Source: Candidatus Segatella mututuai
Lineage (GTDB): Bacteria > Bacteroidota > Bacteroidia > Bacteroidales > Bacteroidaceae
DNA: 16,195 nucleotides
Assembly: GCA_002439605.1 (NCBI GenBank)
Contig: DJOI01000077.1
Coordinates: 1 to 16,195, forward strand
Direction of reading: 5' to 3'
The translations under genes and the position numbers were made by a program. This document shows positions 7,804 through 15,322 of the stretch, one piece after another (position 1 is the stretch's first letter; each line of letters starts with the position of its first letter). The notes below the pieces were generated by a model. It was not told the DNA's origin, ran no database searches, and saw only the letters and a program-made list of their open reading frames with translations.

Positions 7804-7834
7804 CAAATATAGTCATTTTCGGCAAAATGGCAAA
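7804..7834 (-). promoter_or_regulatory. Bacteroidetes housekeeping promoter of lolD-cvfB
   Basis: On the minus strand TTTG (7834-7831) is followed by exactly 19 bp and TATATTTG (7811-7804). The predicted start near 7800 gives a leader of about 35 nt to the ATG at 7765. A second, weaker TATCTTTG box lies upstream at 7891-7884, overlapping a small inverted repeat (ATATC-GCAAA-GATAT, 7878-7892). Confidence 0.8.
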
Positions 7835-7969
7835 GATATTTGTTCTAATTCGTGACAAAGAGGGCTAAAAAGTGTTGATATCGCAAAGATATGGTATGTT
7901 CCTTACCCCCGAACAAGGTATATAGATTACCCTCATAGCGGTGTTTTTCCAAGGATTGTAAAAATGCAT

Positions 7970-8013
7970 ATAGGGTGTCGCTTTTCCTTTAAAGCCGGAA
8001 TGCGACACCCTAT
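7970..8013 (-). terminator. Terminator of the DUF3332 gene
   Basis: Twelve-base arms 7970-7981 and 8002-8013 (ATAGGGTGTCGC and its exact complement) enclose a 20-nt loop. Reading on the minus strand, the stem is followed by ATGCATTTTTAC, a short T-run, about 40 nt after the stop codon of the gene. The loop is longer than usual. Confidence 0.75.
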
Positions 8014-8053
8014 GTTGGTGGTAAAAACTTAATTTCAGTGAAAAATGAGCGGC

Positions 8054-8605
8054 TTACTTGTTGAAAGCATAGAAGAAGCCGTCGTTCATGGCCATGCGGA
8101 GCTGGAACAAGCCGTTCTCGTCGGCGGAGACGTTCATCTTGGAGCCATTTGGCAGGCAAGCCTGGATGCTACCGTCCTCGTTGAAGCTGAACAACTCACG
8201 AATGTCGCCATCCTTGCTGTATGACCAGCTCTTGTTCTTCTTGTCGAATACAAAGTACGACTTCTCTCCGTCGGGGTCGGTTATCTCGTAACCATTCTTC
8301 AGTGTCTTTACAGCGTACATGCGTCCGTCCTTTCCCATCACGTCTTTGGTAGTTCCCACCTGGCCGATAACCTTCTCGCCTGTCCAGAACTCGATGGAGT
8401 TGAGCACAAAAAGGTCGGCGACAGAGCATACTGCGTAGGCTGGAGAGATGAGCACGAAGATAACTTCGTTGATGAACTTGTTGCTTGTCGCTCTCTTGTT
8501 CCAGTTGAGCACGGAGTTGGTAAGACCGAAAGAGCCGATGCATGAACTGAGAGTCATGGCACCCACTGTGACTGCGATGACCGATTTAGTGATAGTTTTC
8601 TTCAT
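8054..8605 (-). CDS. DUF3332 family putative lipoprotein
   Basis: The product is 183 residues from the ATG at 8605; the open frame continues upstream to 8677, but the signal sequence begins at MKKTITKSV, which fixes the start. The signal peptide ends in a lipobox-like LSSC with Cys22, suggesting a lipoprotein. A hydrophobic segment (FINEVIFVLISPAYAVCSVADLF) lies near residues 44-66. The C-terminal half is a soluble domain with alternating charged strands (MYAVKTLKNGYEITDPDGE, YSKDGDIRELFSF). The pattern matches the DUF3332 family, common in Bacteroidetes and of unknown function. It stands alone with its own terminator; no promoter consensus was recognised in the 84 bp upstream. Confidence 0.78.
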   Translation of the reverse strand: MKKTITKSVIAVTVGAMTLSSCIGSFGLTNSVLNWNKRATSNKFINEVIFVLISPAYAVCSVADLFVLNSIEFWTGEKVIGQVGTTKDVMGKDGRMYAVKTLKNGYEITDPDGEKSYFVFDKKNKSWSYSKDGDIRELFSFNEDGSIQACLPNGSKMNVSADENGLFQLRMAMNDGFFYAFNK

Positions 8606-8689
8606 CTTGTTAAAATTTTTAGTGTGTTGATAATTGTTGGTAATACCTATATTCAGTTTTGTTTGAAAAATCTCCATATACGGAAAGCC

Positions 8690-10822
8690 TCAATGCTTGA
8701 AATGCCGTTTCAGCCAGCGGCTCATGATTTCGTAGGCGCTCTCTTCCTCCTGGTGCTGAGGCTCGGCGAAGGTGAGATGCTCGCCCGAGGCATCGCCGTG
8801 CTGGTCGGGGAAGATGATCATCAGGTTGGTGCCCGAGAAGAAACGCGTAAGCTCTTCGGGCAGCCGCTCGAGGGCTGTCTTGTGAGAAACGGTACCCTTG
8901 CGGGCGGTTACCACCACAAACATGTGGTCGGGAGCTATCTGCGAGGCTATCTGGGGCATCTCGTTCCAGTGGTTCATGAGCGTATAGTCGGAACGAACCT
9001 CTGGATATCGATTCTTGATAAACTCGTTGATGAGCGAAAGTGCCTCCATGCGTCCATGAAACAGTATGCGACAATCGAGGTTGCTTGCCATGCGCGACAG
9101 GCGTTCTACCCATCGGTAGAAGCCAGGCTCGAACTCGGCTCTCGAAGGAACAGCCACCTGTATGCGGCGTATGGTGTTGAGCGGTTGGCGGATGCGCGCC
9201 ATGATGATTTGGCGGCTAAGTCCATTGAACAGACTTTGGTGGAACTCGCCCCAGAACTTAGGCGAGCGTTCTGGATGCATGTGCATGCCGATGATGATCT
9301 CGGAGCACTGAAACTCGTTGAAGGCGTGCTTGATGCCATTGGCTATGTTGGCAGCTATCCGAACCTGGGTCTGCGTGAGCACATCGGTGGCAGCGGCCAA
9401 CTGGCAGCAATGTTCGAGCAGCCTTTTGCCTTGCTCCTGGTTGTACCGCATGTCTTTGTCCTCATACACCACGTTGAGGCAGACCAAGCCGTGGTTCAGT
9501 TTCTGGTTTCTCACCAAGAAAGCGAGGTTCATCAGGTAGTCTGCATATTCGGGATATCGCACAGGGATGAGTATCTTCTCGTCGTTGGCGCTTTTCTCGT
9601 CCTCCGCCTCTGGCAACATCTTGTCTCCGAGTACGATCTTGCGCGAAGACCAGTCGGTGAGCAACGAGGAGATGATGCAGGTGCACAATATCATGATGAC
9701 CACGCCGTTGAGCATGTCGTCGTCGACGAGATAGGTGTTTTTTCCTACAAGAATCTTCATTCCCACCATCACCATGGCGATGCTGCCTGCGGCATGGGCT
9801 GAGGTAAGCCCGAACATCATGTGCCCCGAAGACAGGGGCAGGCGGAATCCCAGGCAGGTGGCGTAGGCGGCAAGTGCCTTGCCCAGAGTGCCGAAGAACA
9901 CGGTGCACAGCACCACCCAGAGAACATGGCCCCCCTGGAAGAGCAGTCCCACATTGATAAGCATGCCCACGCCAATGAGAAAATAGGGTATGAAGAGGGC
10001 GTTGCCGATAAACTCGAGCCGGTTCATCAAGGGCGACACGTGGGGGATATACCTATTTAGTATCAGACCGGCAAGAAAAGCTCCGAACACACCTTCGATG
10101 CCTACTGTCTGCGAGAGGGCGGCACTCATGAAGAGCATTGCCATGACAAAGATAAACTGCATCACGGCATCGCTGTATCGACGAAGAAACCATCTGGTGA
10201 GCCGGGGGATAAGAAAAATCATCACGCCACAGTAAGCGGCAAACTTGGCGGCGAAGAGTATCCAGAAGAGCACGCCGTCGTGCTTGGTGAATGAAGCCAC
10301 CAAACCTGCCAGCATGACCAATGCTATGAGTAGAGAAATCATGCTGGAGCCTACGCTGAGGGTTACGCTCGGCTTCTGCTGCAGCCCGTAGCGGGCGACG
10401 ATGGGGTAGGCGATGAGCGTGTTGGATGCCATGATGCAACTCAGCAGAAACGAGGCTTTTTGGGAATAGCCCAGGAGCGCGACGCTCGTCCAATAGGTGA
10501 GTCCGAAGGGAATGAAGCACGTGAGCAGGGCATAAGTGACCAGCCTCGACTTTGTTTTTTTCATTCCCTCCATGTCCATCTCGAGGGCGGCAAGGAACAT
10601 GATGTAGTACAATCCTACCTTGCCAAACAATTCGAAGGAAGAGTCGCGTTCCAAGATGTTGAGCCCGTACTTGCCTATGAGCACTCCTGCCAACACCATG
10701 CCGATGATGTGTGGGATGCGGAGCTTTCCCATGATGATAGGCGCAAAGAGGATGATAATCATCACTACGAAGAAAATCAGCGTAGGGTCGGTTATCGGGA
10801 AATATTCTGCAATGTTCAGCAT
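8690..10822 (-). CDS. CPA2-family cation:proton antiporter with C-terminal USP-like region
   Basis: A 710-residue inner-membrane protein. The first ~410 residues hold about 12-13 membrane helices of the monovalent cation:proton antiporter-2 family, with recognisable blocks IPHIIGMVLAGVLIGKYGL, a MASNTLIAYPIVARYGL half-helix, GAFLAGLILNRYIP and FFLIGVGMLINV-like helices. From about residue 430 the protein is soluble, with two repeats resembling universal-stress folds (ILIPVRYPEYADYL; IRRIQVAVPSRAEFEPG), likely regulatory. It probably exchanges Na+ or K+ for H+. At the helix where many relatives carry an Asp pair, this protein reads VGSSMISLLIALVML with no acidic residue, so transport may differ. 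A perfect promoter lies at 10888-10918, leader about 62 nt. A 392-residue open frame on the opposite strand inside it is a shadow. Confidence 0.87.
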   Translation of the reverse strand: MLNIAEYFPITDPTLIFFVVMIIILFAPIIMGKLRIPHIIGMVLAGVLIGKYGLNILERDSSFELFGKVGLYYIMFLAALEMDMEGMKKTKSRLVTYALLTCFIPFGLTYWTSVALLGYSQKASFLLSCIMASNTLIAYPIVARYGLQQKPSVTLSVGSSMISLLIALVMLAGLVASFTKHDGVLFWILFAAKFAAYCGVMIFLIPRLTRWFLRRYSDAVMQFIFVMAMLFMSAALSQTVGIEGVFGAFLAGLILNRYIPHVSPLMNRLEFIGNALFIPYFLIGVGMLINVGLLFQGGHVLWVVLCTVFFGTLGKALAAYATCLGFRLPLSSGHMMFGLTSAHAAGSIAMVMVGMKILVGKNTYLVDDDMLNGVVIMILCTCIISSLLTDWSSRKIVLGDKMLPEAEDEKSANDEKILIPVRYPEYADYLMNLAFLVRNQKLNHGLVCLNVVYEDKDMRYNQEQGKRLLEHCCQLAAATDVLTQTQVRIAANIANGIKHAFNEFQCSEIIIGMHMHPERSPKFWGEFHQSLFNGLSRQIIMARIRQPLNTIRRIQVAVPSRAEFEPGFYRWVERLSRMASNLDCRILFHGRMEALSLINEFIKNRYPEVRSDYTLMNHWNEMPQIASQIAPDHMFVVVTARKGTVSHKTALERLPEELTRFFSGTNLMIIFPDQHGDASGEHLTFAEPQHQEEESAYEIMSRWLKRHFKH

Positions 10823-10887
10823 AGGCTTTTTACTATTAAGAAGAGATTCTTGGCATCAACGGCACCGCTCTTCTTGTCATTTGGGTG

Positions 10888-10918
10888 CAAAAATACTAAT
10901 AAATCTTGAATGGGCAAA
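10888..10918 (-). promoter_or_regulatory. Bacteroidetes housekeeping promoter of the antiporter gene
   Basis: Minus strand TTTG (10918-10915), exactly 19 bp, then TATTTTTG (10895-10888). Predicted start near 10884, 62 nt before the ATG. It is back to back with the araJ promoter in a 190-bp intergenic region. Confidence 0.8.
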
Positions 10919-10936
10919 GTCTTTTACTTCTTTATC

Positions 10937-10966
10937 ATTGAATGTACGGAGATTTTTGTAATTTTG
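10937..10966 (+). promoter_or_regulatory. Promoter of araJ
   Basis: ATTG at 10937-10940, 18 bp, then TAATTTTG at 10959-10966. Predicted start near 10970, 43 nt before the ATG at 11013. The -33 and spacing are slightly off consensus. Confidence 0.6.
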
Positions 10967-11012
10967 CACCCGGAAGACAAACTTAGGATAAGAAGATAAG
11001 GATAATATACGT

Positions 11013-12158
11013 ATGAAGAAAGGATTGTTTGCACTCGCCTTGGGCACGTTTACCCTCGGCATGGCTGAATTTATTATCGAGGGAATCCTCACCGATGTGG
11101 CGCGCAGCATGAATGTGTCTATCCCGCAGGCGGGACATCTCATCTCCATCTATGCCTTGGGAGTATGTGCTGGAGCATTCTCGCTGATATTGATGCATAA
11201 GTATCGCCCTAAGAATATACTTTTGTTTCTTGTCTCGTTGGTGGTCTTAGGAGCCGTCATCGCCACAATGGCGCCAAGCTATTGGCTTTTGCTTTGTGCC
11301 CGTTTCATCCAGGGACTGCCTCATGGGGCCTATTTCGGGACAGCCACCATCGTGGCAGTGAAGGTGGCGAAGGAGGGGAAGGGCACGCAAGCCGTAGCCA
11401 TGATGTGTGCCGGCATGCCTTTTGCCAACCTGATGGGCGTTCCTCTGGGCACCTTCCTCAGCCACAACATCTCTTGGCGTGTCCCGTTCTTGATGTCGAT
11501 AGTGCTGGGCGTCATCACCCTTTATATGATTTACAAATGGGTGCCCGATGTGGAGGCATTGCCCAATAAGGGCATGAAGGCACAGTTCCGCTTCTTGCGA
11601 AATCTCGCCCCTTGGCTCATCATCGCCGCCACCTTCCTTGGCAACGGCGGCATCCTTTGCTGGTTCAGCTACATCTCTCCACTCTTGCAGGTGAATGGTG
11701 GATTTCATGCGGCAAGCATCTCGGTATTGATGATTCTCGCAGGGTTGGGCATGGTGGTGGGCAACCAGGTGAGCGCTTATCTCGCCGACAAGATACAACC
11801 GGGGCGGTTCACCTGTTACCTCCAGTTCTTGGCAGCCGCAGCCTTGCTTGCCACTTTCTTCCTTTCTCATCATGGATGGATTTCTGCCGTGATGATGTTT
11901 GTCTCTTGCGCCTGTCTCTTCGGCATCGGTTCGCCCGAGCAATATCTCATTGTGAAGCATAGCGAGGGCGGCGAGATGCTGGGTGGTTGCTGCATCCAGG
12001 CAGCCTTTAACTTAGGCAATGCGATAGGCGCATTCCTTGGCGGAATCCCTGTGGCGATGGGGCTGGGGTATCATTATCCCGCCCTCATCGGTGTGCCGAT
12101 GGCATTGATGGGAGCCTTCTGCCTTTTGGCCTTCCATAAGAAATACGAAACCAAGTAA
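11013..12158 (+). CDS. araJ: AraJ-type MFS transporter
   Basis: The 381-residue protein is a 12-helix major facilitator of the DHA1/sugar-efflux branch. It resembles E. coli AraJ along its length from memory: MKK..LALGTFTLGMAEF at the start, IPQAGHLISIYALGV, ILLFLVSLVVLG, the GLPHGAYFG motif, GVPLGTFLSHNISWR, APWLIIAATFLGN, and FNLGNAIGAFLGG near the end. The length is close to that of the family (about 390). AraJ is arabinose-inducible in E. coli, but its substrate is unknown, so only a small-molecule efflux role is inferred. It is transcribed alone and divergently from the antiporter; no terminator was recognised before the repeat array downstream, and no arabinose genes are nearby. Confidence 0.87.
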   Translation: MKKGLFALALGTFTLGMAEFIIEGILTDVARSMNVSIPQAGHLISIYALGVCAGAFSLILMHKYRPKNILLFLVSLVVLGAVIATMAPSYWLLLCARFIQGLPHGAYFGTATIVAVKVAKEGKGTQAVAMMCAGMPFANLMGVPLGTFLSHNISWRVPFLMSIVLGVITLYMIYKWVPDVEALPNKGMKAQFRFLRNLAPWLIIAATFLGNGGILCWFSYISPLLQVNGGFHAASISVLMILAGLGMVVGNQVSAYLADKIQPGRFTCYLQFLAAAALLATFFLSHHGWISAVMMFVSCACLFGIGSPEQYLIVKHSEGGEMLGGCCIQAAFNLGNAIGAFLGGIPVAMGLGYHYPALIGVPMALMGAFCLLAFHKKYETK

Positions 12159-12202
12159 GCGATTCATGAGATGAAGATACGGATGGATGTTTATGCCACC
12201 AC

Positions 12203-12500
12203 AACATTGTTTCCGACAATAATTCTCGTGGAAACCAGCCGTAAACACTGTTTCCTTGTCCGCTCCTAACGGTTTGGACGCAGAAACAGCGTTTCCTGCA
12301 CCATTCCATAAGGAAAAATGCAAGAAACACTGTTTCTGCCGTCTTCCGGTAAGGAATCATGCAATCTTCATGCTACAAACCGTTCCCGACACATTGCTTG
12401 GTCGCGATGACAGTGTTTTTTGCGCCATCCGCTTTGGAATCATCGTATTGTCGGATGTTTTTTGGCATGATGGTGGCATAAGCGGACTGGAAATTCTGTT
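12203..12500. repeat. Degenerate 41-bp periodic repeat array with palindromic AACACTGTTTCC cores
   Basis: Cores AACATTGTTTCC (12203), AACACTGTTTCC (12244), AACAGCGTTTCC (12285) and AACACTGTTTCT (12326) are spaced exactly 41 bp apart. The unit at 12409 matches the unit at 12326 at about 27 of 41 ungapped positions, offset 83 bp; TGTTTTTTG recurs 42 bp later at 12456, and a TGTTCTTTCG word at 12497. Segments between cores often contain TTCC...GGAA inverted pairs. The cores are near-palindromes (GAAAC...GTTTC). Since 41 is not a multiple of three, protein coding by the array is unlikely. No cas genes are present and the segments between cores are related, so it is not CRISPR. The rest of the 12159-12672 gap shows only weak echoes of the same period. 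Confidence 0.7.
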
Positions 12501-12672
12501 CTTTCGCAATAGAAGAGCCGTAAGGTCTTGTTTTGCGGCTTCCCTTCCATCTGCTTTTGCTGGTGACCCAGTTTTTGCGACTTTATTCTATCGTTTTCCA
12601 ACTGATTCCTGTAAAAAGGTAAGCAGAAAAGGTAAAAAAGCGACAAAAAGCAATAATTTGCAGGTGTCAATG

Positions 12673-12703
12673 TTTGATATTTATAGAAAAAGTCTTACCT
12701 TTG
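12673..12703 (+). promoter_or_regulatory. Bacteroidetes housekeeping promoter of asd
   Basis: TTTG (12673-12676), exactly 19 bp, then TACCTTTG (12696-12703). Predicted start near 12707, giving a leader of about 120 nt before asd. Confidence 0.85.
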
Positions 12704-12742
12704 CAGCGGATTTGAGAGGATAAGCGTTATTGGGCAACCAAA

Positions 12743-12756
12743 GATGAGAAATCATC
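12743..12756 (+). promoter_or_regulatory. Small GAAA-tetraloop hairpin in the asd leader
   Basis: GATGA-GAAA-TCATC forms a perfect 5-bp stem with a GNRA loop within the predicted asd 5' leader. Its start overlaps the ATG of the leader reading frame at 12744. It is short, so chance occurrence is possible. Confidence 0.3.
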
Positions 12757-12830
12757 ATGCAGGGGGGAGGAGCATTCTTTTCTTTTCCGAAGATTTACTT
12801 AACAACTATTATAAAAAGATTCGATTATGA
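12744..12830 (+). CDS. Possible 28-residue leader peptide overlapping the asd start
   Basis: An ATG at 12744 opens a 28-codon frame (starts MRNHHAGG, ends YYKKIRL) whose TGA overlaps the asd ATG as ATGA. It lies wholly inside the predicted asd transcript. Such an overlap could couple translation or sense ribosome stalling. No family is recognised, and a short frame like this can arise by chance. Confidence 0.3.
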   Translation: MRNHHAGGRSILFFSEDLLNNYYKKIRL

Positions 12831-13840
12831 AAGTAGCAATTGTTGGTGCAAGCGGCGCAGTGGGACAGGAGTTCTTGCGCATCCTTGCTGAGAGAAATTT
12901 CCCAATGGATGATTTGGTGTTGTTTGGTTCTGAGCGTTCTGCCGGACGAAAATACAACTTCAAGGGAAAGGACTATGAGGTCAAACTTTTGCAGCATAAC
13001 GATGACTTTAAAGATGTCGATATTGCTTTCACATCTGCTGGTGGTGGAACCTCCGAGGAGTTCGCCGATACCATCACCAAGTATGGTGCCGTGATGATAG
13101 ACAACTCCAGCGCATTCCGTATGTGCGACGACGTGCCTTTGGTTGTGCCTGAGGTGAATGCTGAGGATGCGCTCAACCGCCCTCGGGGCATCATCGCCAA
13201 CCCTAACTGCACCACTATCATGATGGTAGTCGTGTTGAAGCCTATCGACGACTTGAGCCATATCAAGAAGATTCACATCGCTTCTTACCAGAGTGCATCA
13301 GGCGCTGGTGCCGCTGCCATGGCTGAGCTTCAGCAGCAGTACAAGGACCTCGTGGAGACTGGCAAGACTGACCATATCAATAAGTTCCCTCATCAGTTGG
13401 CTTACAATGTCATCCCTCAGATTGACAAGATGACTCCTAACGACTATACCAAGGAGGAGATGAAGATGTACAACGAGACTCGCAAGATTATGCACTCTGA
13501 TGTTCGCACCAGTGCTACTTGTGTACGTGTTTCCTCTCTTCGTTCTCACTCAGAGAGTGTATGGTTTGAGACCGAGAAGCCATTGACCGTTGAGGAAATC
13601 CGCAAGGCTTTGGAGGCTGCTCCTGGTGTAACCGTTAAGGACGATGCACAGAACTACGTTTATCCAATGCCATTGGAGAGCGCAGGCAAGGACGATGTCT
13701 ATGTAGGTCGTATCCGTAAGGACTTGGCTGACGACAACGGCAATACCTTGTGGCTCACAGGCGACCAGATTCGCAAGGGTGCTGCCTTGAACGCCGTCCA
13801 GATAGCAGAGTACCTTATCAAGGTAGGCAACATCAAGTAA
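12827..13840 (+). CDS. asd: Aspartate-semialdehyde dehydrogenase
   Basis: The 337-residue enzyme converts L-aspartyl phosphate to aspartate semialdehyde with NADPH, the branch point to lysine/diaminopimelate, threonine and methionine. The Rossmann motif GASGAVGQ is at residues 7-14, the phosphate-binding region includes FTSAGGGTSEE and NSSAFRM, the catalytic Cys128 is in NPNCTT, the substrate-binding Arg/Gln region is YQSASGAG, and the catalytic His is 241 in RSHSES. Length and motif spacing are normal. It has its own promoter with a long leader at 12707-12826 and is followed after only 4 bp by the RavA-type ATPase, so the two are probably one transcript. There is no sign of damage. Confidence 0.95.
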   Translation: MKVAIVGASGAVGQEFLRILAERNFPMDDLVLFGSERSAGRKYNFKGKDYEVKLLQHNDDFKDVDIAFTSAGGGTSEEFADTITKYGAVMIDNSSAFRMCDDVPLVVPEVNAEDALNRPRGIIANPNCTTIMMVVVLKPIDDLSHIKKIHIASYQSASGAGAAAMAELQQQYKDLVETGKTDHINKFPHQLAYNVIPQIDKMTPNDYTKEEMKMYNETRKIMHSDVRTSATCVRVSSLRSHSESVWFETEKPLTVEEIRKALEAAPGVTVKDDAQNYVYPMPLESAGKDDVYVGRIRKDLADDNGNTLWLTGDQIRKGAALNAVQIAEYLIKVGNIK

Positions 13841-13844
13841 TCGC

Positions 13845-15161
13845 ATGAAAGAAAGAATCGAACAATTGCTTTGGAAAATGAACCGAGGCATTTTTGAGAA
13901 AGAAACCGAAATATCGCTCTCGCTCCTTGCCGCTTTGGCAGGCGAGAGCGTTATTCTTTTGGGTCCTCCGGGAGTGGCGAAGAGTATGGTGGCCCGCCAG
14001 TTGAAGACTGCCTTCAGGGATGCCCGGAGTTTTGAGTATCTGATGTCTCGCTTCTCCACGCCCGACGAGATATTCGGCCCTGTGAGCATTCAGAAATTGA
14101 AGACTTCGGATACCTATGAGCGTGCGGTGGATGGTTATCTTCCGACAGCAGATGTCGTCTTCCTCGATGAGATTTGGAAGGCGGGACCAGCCATTCAGAA
14201 CACCCTCCTCACCGTTATCAACGAAAAGATTTTCCGCAATGGCAATCGAGAGATGCATCTTCCCTTGAAGCTCCTCGTGGCTGCAAGCAATGAGTTGCCA
14301 GCCAAGGGCGAGGGGTTGGAGGCTCTTTGGGATCGATTCGTGATTCGCATCGAGAGCAGACCGATTAAGCAGGAGAAGAACTTCTGGGCGATGCTGCTGG
14401 AAAGTTCTCCCACAGATAGCACAGATTTCACAGATTATGTTAGAAAAGGCATTGTGCAAGAACAGAAAGCGCATCATGCAAATCTCAAAAAAGATACAGA
14501 GTCTGTGGAATTGAATATGTTCTCTCAAAATGGAAAGGATAAATCTGTGTTATCTGTAAAATCTGTGGGAGATTTAAGAATATCTGCTGAGGAATATGCT
14601 GAATGGACAAATCAAATCAGTGGGATTGGTGTGAAGGAGGAAGTCCTCGATGCCATTTCTTCAATCCGCAAGAGCCTGAGGGCCGTGAATGTGGACGAGG
14701 CTGCCGAGCGTAGGAACATCTATGTGAGTGATAGACGATGGAAGAACATCGTTCGCTTGCTCCGTACCTCCGCCTTTATGCAAGACCGTGAGGAGGTGGC
14801 GATTTGCGACCTCCTGCCTATCTACCATTGTCTTTGGCAGGAGCCTGAGGAGAGGGATGCCATCCGCAACATTGTGATTCGAGCACTCTTCGCTCCTTTC
14901 GCCGACAAACTCGTGGAGATGAAGAATGCCCTTGCCGAGGACATCAAGTATCATCGTATTCGCAAGAACCCAGATGATGGCAGGGACTATGAGGGCGAAA
15001 TCGAGTCGCTCTCCGATGGCTTGACTTCCTTGGAGCGTCAGTTGGGCGACAACCTCTTCGTCTCTTCCGACGACAAGGCAGAGGTGTCCGCTTATCTCCG
15101 TGACTTCTACAAGGAACTGGCGTTTACGAGACAAGATACGATGAAACTGTATGCGGATTGA
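13845..15161 (+). CDS. MoxR/RavA-type AAA+ ATPase with an in-frame repeat insertion
   Basis: A 438-residue AAA+ protein. Walker A is GPPGVAKS (40-47), Walker B ends in Asp108-Glu109 (VVFLDEIWKA), sensor 1 is LLVAASNELPAKG, and the downstream helices with ERRNIYVSDRRWKNIVRLLR match the RavA lid region, followed by a LARA-like and helical C-terminus. RavA works with a VWA protein (ViaA) as a chaperone-like system in enteric bacteria; many MoxR ATPases pair with VWA proteins. No VWA gene follows here: the sequence after the stop is broken gene fragments. Residues about 188-243 correspond to an inverted repeat (14407-14571) and read as repetitive TDSTDFTDY and SVLSVKSVGD; removing 55 codons would leave 383 residues. 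The start 4 bp after asd suggests co-transcription or translational coupling. Confidence 0.85.
   Translation: MKERIEQLLWKMNRGIFEKETEISLSLLAALAGESVILLGPPGVAKSMVARQLKTAFRDARSFEYLMSRFSTPDEIFGPVSIQKLKTSDTYERAVDGYLPTADVVFLDEIWKAGPAIQNTLLTVINEKIFRNGNREMHLPLKLLVAASNELPAKGEGLEALWDRFVIRIESRPIKQEKNFWAMLLESSPTDSTDFTDYVRKGIVQEQKAHHANLKKDTESVELNMFSQNGKDKSVLSVKSVGDLRISAEEYAEWTNQISGIGVKEEVLDAISSIRKSLRAVNVDEAAERRNIYVSDRRWKNIVRLLRTSAFMQDREEVAICDLLPIYHCLWQEPEERDAIRNIVIRALFAPFADKLVEMKNALAEDIKYHRIRKNPDDGRDYEGEIESLSDGLTSLERQLGDNLFVSSDDKAEVSAYLRDFYKELAFTRQDTMKLYAD
14407..14571. repeat. Palindromic CACAGAT repeat element inserted in the RavA coding sequence
   Basis: Left arm 14407-14437 and right arm 14541-14571 are complementary at 25 of 31 positions; each holds three ACAGAT (or ATCTGT) words at 10-bp steps. 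The arms enclose about 103 bp of A-rich sequence unlike the flanks, with a smaller ACAGAGTCTGT palindrome inside. The total of 165 bp equals 55 codons, so the reading frame is kept. I recall similar CACAGATT arrays as intergenic repeats in Prevotella and Bacteroides; this was not searched. Confidence 0.75.
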
Positions 15162-15217
15162 AGATGATAGAGTAGATAGGAAGCAAATTAGAAGGAACAA
15201 TAAAAAAATGGAGAGCA

Positions 15218-15322
15218 ATGATGAATAACAGGGCAAATGACTTCTTCCTCCATTCCAACGAGGTGAACCACATCTCCAAGGAGGATTATGGCAAGATGGA
15301 ATTGCTGGTGAATGCGGCAAAG
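15218..15322 (+). pseudogene. Probable 5' remnant of a LuxR/helix-turn-helix regulator gene
   Basis: An ATG at 15218 (or 15221) opens about 35 codons reading FFLHSNEVNHISKEDYGKM and then ELLVNAAK. This resembles the N-terminus of a group of Bacteroidales regulators with a PAS-like domain and C-terminal LuxR helix-turn-helix, as far as I recall. After about 15322 the frame continues to 15460 but loses protein-like character, because the opposite strand is the coding one there. It is therefore a start-proximal fragment fused to an inverted piece. It begins 56 bp after the RavA ATPase stop. Identification is tentative. Confidence 0.4.

Noticed and set aside
8624..9802. 392-codon plus-strand open frame opposite the antiporter gene
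   Set aside because: The minus strand encodes the C-terminal half of a CPA2 antiporter with normal motifs; the plus frame is rich in His/Val/Glu as expected of a shadow.
12203..12366. CRISPR-like regular spacing (12-bp core, 29-bp spacer)
   Set aside because: Cores are too short and variable, the spacers resemble each other (TTCC...GGAA), and no cas genes are in the window.
12256..12723. 155-codon open frame between araJ and asd
   Set aside because: It crosses the 41-bp repeat array in changing phase, runs through the asd promoter, and has no protein-like pattern.
13833..14528. 231-codon minus-strand open frame opposite the RavA ATPase
   Set aside because: The plus strand carries Walker A/B and sensor motifs in the same interval, so the minus frame is a shadow.
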